A stretch of DNA of 64,000 bases from JAHQVK01 sp036788295 (GTDB lineage Bacteria; Myxococcota; Kuafuiibacteriia; Kuafuiibacteriales; Kuafuiibacteriaceae): positions 62,001-126,000 of the forward strand of contig DAIQNR010000003.1 of NCBI GenBank assembly GCA_036788295.1, in the 5' to 3' direction. Made by a program: the position numbers and the translations under genes. This document shows positions 40,476-49,443 of this stretch, piece by piece. Below the pieces are notes generated by a model. It saw only the letters and a list, made by a program, of their open reading frames with translations, had not been told where the DNA came from and searched no databases. Position 1 is the first letter of the stretch. Each line of letters starts with the position of its first letter.

Positions 40476-42215
40476 ATGGGTCATCGAGGGTTTTCGTGGG
40501 CGCTCCTGGCGCTCGCCGCGTGCGGCGGGGGGTCCGAAGACCCGGCGCCGGATGCAGGGGTCCCTGTCGACGTCGGATCCGAGGACGCGGGTTCTGAGGA
40601 CGCAGGTCCCGACGACGCGGGTTCCGACGACGCGGGTCCGCCGCCGATGCCGTGCCCGGACGGCATCGAGGCCCGGCGCTTGGCCCCGCCCGACCCGAGT
40701 TTCGGGTTTGGCGACCTGGCCGGGGACTTCACCGTCACGACGACGGACGGGTCGTTTTCGCTGTCCGAGCGGTGGACCGGCTGTGATTCCTACACCTTCG
40801 TGGGCTACGTGCCGCTTCGGGGCGACGCGCCGACCCAAACCGACCGGCTGTGGACGTCCCCGGTGGAGACGCTGCTCGGCACCCCGAGCGGAGCCCACTT
40901 CTTCTTTCTGTCCTGGGAGCCGACCGAGGCCGACCGGCGGGCGAGGGTGGAGTCGATGCAGGGCCGAATCGAGGCCGCGATCGCCAGCCTCCCGGCGGAG
41001 GAGCAAGCGGGGCAGCGGGCCCGGTTTCATTTCGTGATCGACGCTCCCACCGGCATCGAGGGCAGCGTCGGCCAGTTCCTGCGCGACTACCGCGCGTACA
41101 TGGACGACCCCGCCGGCCGGGTGGACCTCGGGGACCGGGGGGTGGCGCCGCCGCCGTTTCCGTTTGCCTTCGCCATCGACCGCCACCAGCGCTGGGATCC
41201 GGTCGGCAACCTGTCCGAGATCGTGGGCGGCAACTTCGCCCTTCGAATGGTGAGCTACCTGCCCGATTTCTTCGACCACAAGGCGCGCATCGCCCACCGA
41301 GTGCAGACGGAGCAGGAGGTGTGGACGGCCGAGCTTCTCGACGCCGAAGTGACGGCCCGGGTCCACCAGCTCGAGGCGACCTTGCCCACCGGGGCCGAGA
41401 TGGCCCGGTTCGACACCCTGGAACTCGACCTGACCGACGTCTGCCGAGAGCGCAACGTCTTTGCTTGCTCGGAGTGGGACCGGATCGCCCGGTTCGACCT
41501 CTGCCTCGACGAAGCGTGCACCGAGCGCCGCGAGCTCATCCGGTGGATCACCTCGTATTGGCGCCGAGGCGAGCAGCGCTGGATCATGGACGCGAGTCCG
41601 CTGCTCGGTCTGCTCTCGGACGGGGGCCATCGCCGGTTTCGGCTCGAGCTCGGCCCCGAGTGGGAGCGGCCCACCCCCAGGGTGATCCGAGCGGTCCTGC
41701 GGCTGTCGCGGACTGGAGGCCTCCGCTCGGCGGGGGCGGTCCGGGTCTTCACCGGAGGTCGGTTCGAGCAGAGCGGGGAGGCGAACTACAACAACCGGGA
41801 GCCGGTCGCCTTCACCCCGCCGGCGACGGCCCAGCGGGTCGAGCTGGTGCTGCTGCTCAGCGGGCATGGGCAGGTGCAGCCGTCGAACTGCGCCGAGTGG
41901 TGCGACCACCGCCATCGGTTCACGGTGAACGGGACCGCGTTGCCGGAGGTGCGGCACGAGGGCCGGGTCGGGTCGATCGGGGGCTGCGGTCCGGCGTCGG
42001 CTCGCGGCGTGGTCCCCGGCCAGTGGGGCAACTGGGCCCCCGAGCGGGCCTTCTGGTGCCCAGGGCTGCCGGTGGAGCCGATCCGCCTCGACATCACCGA
42101 GTTGGTCCGGCTCGGCGAGGAAAATCAGGTCGGCTACTCGGCGACGGTGCCGGGCACGATCGTGCTGCCCGGTGGGGACATCGCCCTGTCTGCCTACGTC
42201 GCTTGGTTCGAGTAG
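40476..42215 (+). CDS. PNGase F-like lipoprotein (putative N-glycan-releasing amidase)
   Basis: 579 residues from ATG 40476 (GTG 40464 is possible). Signal peptide with lipobox LAAC, then an Asp/Ala/Gly tract of about six DAG-like repeats typical of tethers. The C-terminal half carries peptide-N-glycosidase F family motifs: FDTLELDLTDVC, CSEWDRIARF, ELIRWITSYWRRG, CAEWCDHRHRFTVNG, then GCGPASARGVVPGQWGNWAPERAFWCPG. PNGase F cleaves Asn-linked glycans from proteins. Homologues occur in Bacteroidota and a few predators; a role in attacking eukaryotic or bacterial glycoproteins is inference. It is surface- or periplasm-located by the lipobox. Confidence 0.85.
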   Translation: MGHRGFSWALLALAACGGGSEDPAPDAGVPVDVGSEDAGSEDAGPDDAGSDDAGPPPMPCPDGIEARRLAPPDPSFGFGDLAGDFTVTTTDGSFSLSERWTGCDSYTFVGYVPLRGDAPTQTDRLWTSPVETLLGTPSGAHFFFLSWEPTEADRRARVESMQGRIEAAIASLPAEEQAGQRARFHFVIDAPTGIEGSVGQFLRDYRAYMDDPAGRVDLGDRGVAPPPFPFAFAIDRHQRWDPVGNLSEIVGGNFALRMVSYLPDFFDHKARIAHRVQTEQEVWTAELLDAEVTARVHQLEATLPTGAEMARFDTLELDLTDVCRERNVFACSEWDRIARFDLCLDEACTERRELIRWITSYWRRGEQRWIMDASPLLGLLSDGGHRRFRLELGPEWERPTPRVIRAVLRLSRTGGLRSAGAVRVFTGGRFEQSGEANYNNREPVAFTPPATAQRVELVLLLSGHGQVQPSNCAEWCDHRHRFTVNGTALPEVRHEGRVGSIGGCGPASARGVVPGQWGNWAPERAFWCPGLPVEPIRLDITELVRLGEENQVGYSATVPGTIVLPGGDIALSAYVAWFE

Positions 42216-42234
42216 AGCCCGCGGCCCATCGAGC

Positions 42235-43353
42235 TCATCGAGGCGGGAGGGCGGCCAGCCCCACGACCCCGGCCGAGACCGCCGGACGCAGGGCCAGGGC
42301 GACTCGCTCCGGCAAGGGGGACGAGCCGACCGCGGCCCCGAGCAGCACCGCGGCGGCGAGCGCAGCGCGCTCTTGGCGGCGCTCCCGTCGAGGCGAACGT
42401 CCGCTGAGGATGCGGTCGATCGCGGCGACCGCCTCCCCGGCGGTGGCCGGACGGTCTTCGGGCCGGGGCGCGGCGAGCCAGCGCACGAGGGCCCGGGTCG
42501 AGGCTCGGACATGGGGCAGATGTCCGAGCCGATCCTCGCATTCCCGCGCCTTTTCGAGCAGGACGTCGGCGGCCGGACCGTGGAAGGGGGCGGTGCCGGC
42601 GAGCAGGGTGTGCAGGGTGACGCCCGCCGCGTACAGGTCGGCGGCCGGGCCGCAGCGGTCGCCGCGGGCCTGCTCGGGGGGCATGAAGCACGGGCTGCCG
42701 ACGACGAGCCCGGCCCTGGTGGTGTCGTGCTCCTGGCGCGCTCGGGCGACCCCGAGGTCGGCGAGGCGAGGGACGATGGTCCCGTCCGCGGCTCGGTCGA
42801 GCAGCACGTTGGCCGGCTTCACGTCCCGGTGGACGATCCCGTGGGCGTGCAGAGCGGCGAGCCCGCACAGCACGTCCCGCAGCACACGGAGCGCGCGGTC
42901 TTCGGGGAACGGCCCCAGGTCCCCGAGGCAGGTCTCGAGGCAGGGACCCGCCGCCCGCTCGAGCACGAGGTGATCGACGGGGCCCTCCCTCAGAAAATCG
43001 AGCACGGCCACCACGTTGCGATGGAAAACCAAGCGCCCGACCCGAGCCTCGCGCTCGAAGCGGAGGCGGAGCTCGGCCGAGGCAGCGACGTCCCCAAAGA
43101 GGGTCTTGATCGCGACCGACCGGCCGCTCGGCACGTGGAGGGCGTCGTGGACCCGGGCCATCGCCCCTTCCCCCAGTCTGTGCCCCACGAGGTACTCGCC
43201 GCCGAGCACGCGACCCACCAAGGGGTCTTCGACGGTGGCGATCAGGCGAACCCCGTCGTGGGCGCAGTGGCCGGGCCCCGTTCGGTACACCGAGCGGCAC
43301 GCGGGGCAGTGGTGCAGACCCGAGTTGGCGCGGTCGGATGGCATGCAGGCCAT
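42235..43353 (-). CDS. Ser/Thr protein kinase with N-terminal zinc-ribbon-like motif
   Basis: 372 residues from ATG 43353 (ATG 43344 also possible). Residues 16-30 hold CPAC...C and a following His, a small zinc-binding-like motif before the kinase. Kinase elements: glycine loop LGEGAMARV (60-68), Lys83 in VAIKTL, Asp177 in HRDVKPANV, and MPPEQ. The metal aspartate motif is DLG (199-201) instead of DFG, still compatible with activity. A C-terminal hydrophobic segment (AALAAAVLLGAAVGSS) near 320-340 suggests a membrane anchor. It is divergent from the LarA-like gene, and its last codons lie 19 bp from the PNGase F-like gene. Confidence 0.9.
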   Translation of the reverse strand: MACMPSDRANSGLHHCPACRSVYRTGPGHCAHDGVRLIATVEDPLVGRVLGGEYLVGHRLGEGAMARVHDALHVPSGRSVAIKTLFGDVAASAELRLRFEREARVGRLVFHRNVVAVLDFLREGPVDHLVLERAAGPCLETCLGDLGPFPEDRALRVLRDVLCGLAALHAHGIVHRDVKPANVLLDRAADGTIVPRLADLGVARARQEHDTTRAGLVVGSPCFMPPEQARGDRCGPAADLYAAGVTLHTLLAGTAPFHGPAADVLLEKARECEDRLGHLPHVRASTRALVRWLAAPRPEDRPATAGEAVAAIDRILSGRSPRRERRQERAALAAAVLLGAAVGSSPLPERVALALRPAVSAGVVGLAALPPR

Positions 43354-43552
43354 GGTCGCGTACCGGTCCAAGCTCACCGAGGTCCTCACGATTTTCGAGG
43401 TAAGCAGAATCCGGGCCACCCCTGCGGACTCGGATCGGCGGGGGAGCGAGCGAGCGCCAAGGACACCGGCGTCGGTCGTGGGGTCGGGCGCCGAGACACC
43501 CGAGGTGGGGCGGCGAAGTGGTGGGTCCGAAGCCCACCTGAGGAACGAGGCG
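43354..43552. promoter_or_regulatory. Divergent upstream region, kinase / LarA-like gene
   Basis: About 200 bp between two divergent starts. A Shine-Dalgarno-like AGGAACGAGG (43541-43550) precedes TTG 43553, so the LarA-like start probably lies there. No convincing sigma-70 box or palindrome was found. Confidence 0.4.
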
Positions 43553-45178
43553 TTGACTGCCCGTCCCCTGCCGACCAGAACCCCGGCGGTGATTCCGCGG
43601 GAGAAGGACAACGTCGTCTACATCGACTCCGACAGCGCCCCTCGCATCCTCCATTTCGGTGAGGATTTCCTGTACGAGCAGCTGCCGATCGGGACCCGCG
43701 TCATCTACCCGAACCCGCCGATCAAGGGGCTCGCGCAGCCCGACGCGGCCATTCGCTACGCGCTCAACCACCCCGAAGAGATGCCGCCGCTCTACGCGCT
43801 GCTCGAGCCGTCCATGAAGGTGACGATCGTCATGGACGACATCTCGCTGCCGCTGCCGGCGATGCGGCTGCCCGACGTCCGCCAGCGGGTGCTGACCATC
43901 CTGCTCGAGCAGCTCGCCGACCATGGGGTGGACGACGTGCGGCTGCTGGTCGCCAACGCGCTGCACCGCCGGATGACCGCCGGCGAGATGCGGCGCATGG
44001 TCGGCAGCAAGATCTTCGATCGCTTCTACCCGAAGCGGTTCATCAACCACGACGCCGAAGATCCGGACGCGATCGTAACCCTAGGGGAGACCGACATCGG
44101 CGAGGTGGTGAAGACCCACCGGTGGTGCGCCGAAGCCGACCTCACCATCTATGTGAACATCAACCTGGTCCCGATGGACGGGGGCCACAAGTCGATGGGC
44201 ATCGGCACCACCGACTACCAGGGGCTGAAGGCCCACCACAACCCGCGAACGATGCTCGAAGTGGATGGGTACATGGACCCGGCCAAATCCGAGCTCGCCG
44301 CTTCCGGCGATCGCATCGGCCGGGTGCTCGATCAGCACCTGAAGGTGTTTCACATCGAGACCGCGCTCAACAACCGGATGTACGACCGGAGCATGAACTT
44401 CCTCGCCAAGAACGAGGATGACTTCTCCGAGCTCGACCGGCTCGCGTTCTTCGGTCTGCGCAAAGTGCTCGGCCGACTGCCCCGATCGGCGAAGCGCGAA
44501 GTGTTCCACCGGGTGCCGTCCCCGTATGAGATCATCGCGGTGCACGCGGGCAAGACCGAGCCGGTGCACCGAAAGATCCTCGAGAAGAACTACGAGCAAT
44601 ACTGCGTGCCGGTGAAGGGTCAGGCCGACGTGATGATCACCGGCATCCCGTTCATCAGCCCCTACAACGCCAACAGCATCCTGAACCCGCTGCTGGTGCA
44701 GGTCATGGCGCTCGGCTACATCTACAATTTGTACCGGGGCTCACCGCTGTTGCGGGATGGGGGCGTGCTCATCATCACCCATCCGCTGTTCGACCAGTTC
44801 GACCAGCGGTTTCATCCCAGCTACATCGAATTCTTCCACCGCTGCCTGACCGAGACACGGGACAGCTTCACGCTGCACCGGCGCTTCGAAAAGGAGTTCG
44901 CGACGAACCCGACGTACATCGAGATGTACCGCCGGGGGAACGCCTTTCACGGCGCCCATCCCTTCTACATGTGGTACTGGGGCGACTCGGGCCGGTCCAG
45001 GGTGGGAACGGTCATCTGCGTGGGAGCTGAAAACGAGCACGTCCCCCGGATCTTGGGCTGGGAGCGGGCCGCGACCCTGCACGACGCGATCGAGCGGGCC
45101 AAGGACCTCACCCGCCCGAACCCCGAGATCTCGATGCTGCATCTGTCGCCGATCTTGATGACCGACATGAAGGGGTGA
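43553..45178 (+). CDS. LarA-like (lactate racemase domain, DUF2088) protein
   Basis: 541 residues from TTG 43553; GTG 43589 would give 529. The first half matches LarA/DUF2088: SMKVTIVMDDISLPLP, LLVANALHRRMTAGEM, NHDAEDPDAIVTLGETDIGEV, then MDGGHKSMGIGTT and HHNP. In nickel-pincer LarA the Lys and second His at these places bind the cofactor, and both are kept here (K in GGHKS, H in AHHNP). LarA itself is about 425 residues; the extra C-terminal part (PYNANSILNPLLVQVMALGYIYNL...) is unfamiliar. No larB, larC or larE is in this window, so racemase activity is uncertain. The HAD-IB gene follows 6 bp later. Confidence 0.75.
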   Translation: MTARPLPTRTPAVIPREKDNVVYIDSDSAPRILHFGEDFLYEQLPIGTRVIYPNPPIKGLAQPDAAIRYALNHPEEMPPLYALLEPSMKVTIVMDDISLPLPAMRLPDVRQRVLTILLEQLADHGVDDVRLLVANALHRRMTAGEMRRMVGSKIFDRFYPKRFINHDAEDPDAIVTLGETDIGEVVKTHRWCAEADLTIYVNINLVPMDGGHKSMGIGTTDYQGLKAHHNPRTMLEVDGYMDPAKSELAASGDRIGRVLDQHLKVFHIETALNNRMYDRSMNFLAKNEDDFSELDRLAFFGLRKVLGRLPRSAKREVFHRVPSPYEIIAVHAGKTEPVHRKILEKNYEQYCVPVKGQADVMITGIPFISPYNANSILNPLLVQVMALGYIYNLYRGSPLLRDGGVLIITHPLFDQFDQRFHPSYIEFFHRCLTETRDSFTLHRRFEKEFATNPTYIEMYRRGNAFHGAHPFYMWYWGDSGRSRVGTVICVGAENEHVPRILGWERAATLHDAIERAKDLTRPNPEISMLHLSPILMTDMKG

Positions 45179-45184
45179 ACGGCG

Positions 45185-45901
45185 ATGATGCGAAAGGTCA
45201 ACGTGCCCTGGCGGGGCGAGGCAGACCCGGCGGAGCGCTCCACCGCCGCCGCCTTCTACGACATGGACGGGACCCTGGTGCGCACGAACCTCGTCCACAG
45301 CTACCTCTTCGTCGCCAAGAACGAGCCCAGTCTCACCCGTTCGTTCACCAAGGCGGCGCTCGGGCTGCTCGAGCTGCCCGCGTTCGCGCTCGCCGACCGG
45401 CTGTCCCGGGCGCTGTTCAACGAGCTGCTGTACGCCGGCTACCGGGGCGCCTTCGCCGACCGCCTCGCCGAGCTCGCGGAGGAGCACTTCGAAGAGGTGC
45501 TGCGGCCCAACATCTTCCCCGGGGTCTACGAGCTGGTGGACAGCGCCCGAAAGAAGGGCCTTCGCCAGGTGATCGTGTCGGGCAGCCTCGACGTGCTGGT
45601 GGCGCCGCTCGCCCGGCACCTCGGCATGGATGACTTCATCTGCAACCGGCTCGAGATGAAGGATGGCGTCGCCACCGGCAAACTCATCAAGCCGGTCGTC
45701 GCCGGGGCGGTGAAGGCCCGGCTGCTGCAGGAGTACGCTCGGACCTTCGGCGTCGACCTGCTGGACAGCTACGGCTACTCCGACAGCTACAGCGATTACG
45801 CGATGCTCGCGGTGGTGGGGCGGCCGGCGGCGGTGAACCCCGACCGCCAGCTCCGCCGGGCCGCCACCGAACTCGAGTGGCCGATCCTCGACGTGCGCTG
45901 A
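45185..45901 (+). CDS. HAD-IB-family phosphatase (SerB/CicA-like)
   Basis: 238-residue HAD-IB hydrolase: motif I AFYDMDGTLV, motif II VSGSL, and motif IV YGYSDSYSDYAML, with a helical cap. The family includes phosphoserine phosphatases and PGP-type phospholipid enzymes; here the short extra N-terminus and TRSFTK segment match cell-cycle/lipid-type members more than SerB. ATG 45185 (or 45188) lies 6 bp after the LarA-like stop, so the two genes form one operon. It converges on the Hsp70-like gene 16 bp away. The substrate is unknown. Confidence 0.88.
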   Translation: MMRKVNVPWRGEADPAERSTAAAFYDMDGTLVRTNLVHSYLFVAKNEPSLTRSFTKAALGLLELPAFALADRLSRALFNELLYAGYRGAFADRLAELAEEHFEEVLRPNIFPGVYELVDSARKKGLRQVIVSGSLDVLVAPLARHLGMDDFICNRLEMKDGVATGKLIKPVVAGAVKARLLQEYARTFGVDLLDSYGYSDSYSDYAMLAVVGRPAAVNPDRQLRRAATELEWPILDVR

Positions 45902-45917
45902 GCGGCCCCGCGCTCGG

Positions 45918-47426
45918 TCACCCCCCGTTCAGGGTGTAGCGGCGGGCGTAGCCGGTCTCGAGGTCGGTGAGCGCGATCTCCACCAAGCCGAGCGGCGTCA
46001 CCTCGTACTCCTCGCGGACCATGGGCCCGCAGGCCCGCCGCTCCACCGGCACCTCCCCGAGGTTGACCCCGGGCTGGCGCAAGCGGGGGTCGAACGGGAA
46101 CGTGATCTCGCCGATGGCCTGGAGGCGCTCGTGGGGCAGCCCTCGGGCGTCGAGGTGGCTGGTCTCGACGAACCGGTAGCGCCCTAGGTTGTGGGCGGCC
46201 CGGTACTCTCGCTGGATGCGGGCTCGGCCCAGCTCGCTCTTCGTGATCGCCGCTTCACGACCGAAGATCGGGTCGAAGGCGACATCTTTCCCCGCCTCGA
46301 GCTCCCGGAACACCCCGAAGAAGCGGGAGAGGCGACCGGTGACCTCGAAACCCGCGGTCTCGTCGGCGGCGATGGCGAGGCCGATGGCCACCGCGGCGGA
46401 GGGGTGGGGCGATCGGTGCACCCGGCGCCCGAGGTCCTGGCGGAGCCGCCGGCCCACCACCGGCAGCGCGCTGCCGCCGCCGACGACGTAGAGCCCGGCC
46501 AGCGGCCGGGACTCGGCCGCCTCGAGCACCGAGCCCATCGCCTCGATCGTGCGCTCCACCAGCGGGAGGCAAGCGTCGTAGTAGTCGGCGACGTCGAGCC
46601 TGGCCTCGCCCGCCCCGAGGCCGAGCTCGGACAGGTCGAGCAGGATGCGCCGGCTGTTCGGGTTCAGGCCCTCCTTGGCCACCCGGGCCCGCTCGAACAG
46701 CTCGGCTCCGGCGGCGCCCGATGGCGGCGCCGCGCCCACCTGCTGAAGCGCCATCTCCACGAGGACCTCGTCGAAGTCGTCGCCGCCGAGCCTCGGGTCT
46801 CCGCCGGTGATGACCACGTCGTGGTGGAGGTCGCAGAGGTGGACGAGCGCGGCGTCGAAGGTCCCGCCGCCGAGGTCGTAGACCACGACGTGCTCTCGGC
46901 GGCCGTTCAGGGTGCGTCGAAACCGGTGGGTGTATTCGAAGCCGGCCGCGGATGGCTCGTCCAGAAAGCCGAGCAGCGAGAAGCCGGCCCGCCGAAACCC
47001 GTCGATGGTCACGAAGCGCTGGGGGCCGAGCGCATGGGCGGGGGTGGCGACCACCGCCTCGAGCGGCCCCCCGTCATCCGGGGCGTTCGACGCGGTCCGC
47101 AGCGCCTCGGCGAGGGCCCGAAGAAACCGGACGAGCACGTCCTCGATCGTGAACTCGGTCCGGCCGAGCCGCACCCGGTGATGGGGCATGACCCCCTCGC
47201 CGCCGAGCAGCCGCTTGAACGAGCGCACGACCGTCCAGCCCGGCACCCCGACCCGCTCGAGGGCGTCGAAGCCGAAGACCAACTCACCGCCTCGTTCGGC
47301 CAGAACGCTTGGGAACCAATCGCAGACCTCGTCGCTGTGGTTCGAGAAGCTGACCACCGGGTAGTTGCCCCGGTCGCTGACCGCCACAACGGTGCGCGTG
47401 GTTCCAAAGTCGATTCCTAGTCTCAC
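45918..47426 (-). CDS. Hsp70-family ATPase with short C-terminal domain
   Basis: 502 residues from GTG 47426. Actin/Hsp70 ATPase motifs: phosphate-1 GIDFGTTRTVVAV at the start, FLDEPSAAGFEY, phosphate-2 VYDLGGGTFDAALV, connect-2 and adenosine site YVVGGGSALPVVG. The nucleotide domain covers about 1-370. The tail (about 130 residues, beta-rich, GEITFPFDPRLRQPGVNLGEVPV) is shorter than the DnaK substrate-binding domain, and the C-terminal EEVD/disordered tail is absent. So it is an Hsp70-like relative with unknown client, not DnaK. It starts 303 bp from the calpain gene on the other strand. Confidence 0.88.
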   Translation of the reverse strand: MRLGIDFGTTRTVVAVSDRGNYPVVSFSNHSDEVCDWFPSVLAERGGELVFGFDALERVGVPGWTVVRSFKRLLGGEGVMPHHRVRLGRTEFTIEDVLVRFLRALAEALRTASNAPDDGGPLEAVVATPAHALGPQRFVTIDGFRRAGFSLLGFLDEPSAAGFEYTHRFRRTLNGRREHVVVYDLGGGTFDAALVHLCDLHHDVVITGGDPRLGGDDFDEVLVEMALQQVGAAPPSGAAGAELFERARVAKEGLNPNSRRILLDLSELGLGAGEARLDVADYYDACLPLVERTIEAMGSVLEAAESRPLAGLYVVGGGSALPVVGRRLRQDLGRRVHRSPHPSAAVAIGLAIAADETAGFEVTGRLSRFFGVFRELEAGKDVAFDPIFGREAAITKSELGRARIQREYRAAHNLGRYRFVETSHLDARGLPHERLQAIGEITFPFDPRLRQPGVNLGEVPVERRACGPMVREEYEVTPLGLVEIALTDLETGYARRYTLNGG

Positions 47427-47729
47427 GGCAAGATGATCTTGGCCCGATCTTCTCGTGCGCGCGAGTCCCTCATGGACATCGAGGTACGATTCTTCTCCCC
47501 GAGGTGATCCTGGGTGGGCCGACGGTCCCCCGAGGTCGTTCGGTTTCGAGCCGGTGGGCGCGACGCCGCCGGGGTGGGCGGATGTCTCCGTTCACGCGAA
47601 TTCGGGCTTCGACGCGACAAAGACCAGTGAGGTTCTGAGCTCGATTGCGTCTTTTGGGTGAAATTCACGCAACCGACCGGGGTCGGGGACGATACGGTCG
47701 CGCACCTACATAGGTGAGGCAAAACCTAC
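47427..47729. promoter_or_regulatory. Leader of the calpain-family gene with three stacked palindromes
   Basis: 303 bp between divergent genes. In the last 75 bp before ATG 47730 are three dyads: GTGAA-A-TTCAC (47658-47668), CCGACC-GG-GGTCGG (47673-47686) and CACCTA-CA-TAGGTG (47703-47716). The right arm of the last one holds the Shine-Dalgarno sequence AGGTGAGG (47712-47719). This could be an operator set or a translational switch. The first 230 bp show nothing clear. Confidence 0.55.
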
Positions 47730-49443
47730 ATGCCCAACGTGACGTTTCGTGACCCCCAGGTCCGGCGCTTCGTTCGCGACCTCGGCCGCCTCGAGTCGGC
47801 CCAGCTCACCGACGAGAACGTGCTCCGCTTGCTCGCGGCGGTCGGGGACCGCCCCTCCCGCCGGGAAGGCGAGGTCTACGCCGACATCACCCGGCCCGGC
47901 CTGTCTCGCTCCGAGCAGCTCGAAGCGGCCCAGTCGGGGATGAACCGCCGGGAGCGGGCCGACGTGGCGACGCTGCTCGACCGATCGGGCCTCGCCATGA
48001 GTCCTGGGGCCCGGAACTTTCTCGAGGCGCTGCTCGGCCGCGCCCCGCTGTCCGCCGAGGGGCCGCTGTCGGTCGATGGGGATCAGAAGGACGGAATCCG
48101 CGGGCGCGCGCGCCCCGGGGACCAGGTCGAAGCCATCAACCTGAGCACCGCTCCGTCGGGGCGGCTCCATCTCACCGACACGGTGGTCATCGGGGAGGCG
48201 GGGCTGGATGGCCGCTTCGTCGGCCGACTCCCCGACCTGCGGGAGGGGGACATCGTGAGGCTGCGGGCCCGCGGCCCCGGCCGGACCCCCACCGATTGGC
48301 TCACCGTCCGGGCCTGGGGGCTCGAGCGTGCGGACACCCGAAACGCGGTGGTCAACCTGGAGCGGATGGACCTCGTCCTCCGAGAGGGTGGCATCGCCGT
48401 CGCCCACAACACCGCTCGGCCCCTGTCCGAACCGGGGGCCATCGTCCGGTTCGAGAACGCCCGCACCGGCAAGACCAAGGAGGTGACCGTCACTGAGGCC
48501 GGGTCTCTGCCCGAAGGCCTGACCCTCGACGGGCGGCCGGGCGACCGGTTTCGGGTCGCGGTGTCCGACGGCGCGAACAACCGAGATTTCCGCGAGGTCG
48601 CGGGCACGCTGGTCGCGCCCGGGCAGACGGCGGGCGGCGGGGCCCGGGACCTCCCCGACCCGCTGCCGACGAAGGGAAACCAGGGGCCAGACGGCGAGGC
48701 GAAGGTGCCGAAGGCGTGGTTCGAGGGGCCGCTGTTTTCGGACGGACCGTCCGCGGCCGATGTGCGGCAGGGGGCGATCGGCAACTGCTACTTCCCGGCC
48801 GCGCTCGCAGCGATCGCCCACGCGCGGCCGGACGCGATCCTCGAGGCAATAGAGCCGGTAGGGGACGACGTCTACCGGGTGCGATTCTTCGAAAATGGGT
48901 CCCGGCGCCGCCCGGTCGAAGTGGAGGTCGACGCCGACCTCTACGTCCGGTCGTTCGGCGGCCCGATCTATGGGAGCACGCCGAGCGGCGCGACCCGGTC
49001 GGGAATGGAGCTGTGGTACCCGCTCATGGAGAAGGCCTACGCTCAGTGGAAGGGGGGCTACGAGGCGATCGGCAACGGCGGGATCGCCGGCCGGGTCATT
49101 TCGGAGGTCCTCGGGGGCTCGTACGACTACGAACGGGTCAACCCGGGCAACGCGCACGCCATCTACCGGATCGCGTCGGCAGCGGCGGAGGCAGGGCGGC
49201 CGATGGCGGCGGGCACCCACGGTACGGAACAGGCTGAAATGTACGCGAATTCAGGCATTTATGCCAACCATGCCTACTCGGTGCTCGGGGTCGAGGAGGA
49301 GGGCGGAAAGCGGTTCCTTCAGCTTCGGAACCCGTGGGCCCAAGGAGAGCCGGGAAAACGACGGAAAAAACGACGGGTTCTTTCGATTGAAGCTCGAGGA
49401 CTTCGTGAAGTACTTCAGTAGCCTGCACGTAGCGAGAGTCTGA
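47730..49443 (+). CDS. Calpain-family cysteine protease with a 3' frame shift
   Basis: The first frame (47730-49421) encodes about 542 credible residues, then an unrelated tail. The calpain triad is complete: Cys353 in GAIGNCYFPA, His514 in ANHAYSVLG and Asn534 in RNPWAQGEPG. The normal family ending continues in the next frame (...NDGKNDGFFRLKLEDFVKYFSSLHVARV, stop 49443). Removing one A from the run at 49355-49358 joins both frames into a 570-residue protein (EPGNDGKNDGFF), as expected for calpains (NPWGxxEPGxDGKNDGxF). The gene after it starts in that restored stop (TGATG). Residues 1-320 (RERADVATLLDRSGLAMSP, GRARPGDQVEAINLS) are of unknown type. It could be a pseudogene, a sequencing error or a real frameshift. 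Confidence 0.85.

Noticed and set aside
47423..47722. Minus-strand 99-codon frame in the region before the Hsp70-like gene
   Set aside because: Ser/Arg-rich low-quality sequence overlapping the palindromic leader; no RBS or recognisable domain.
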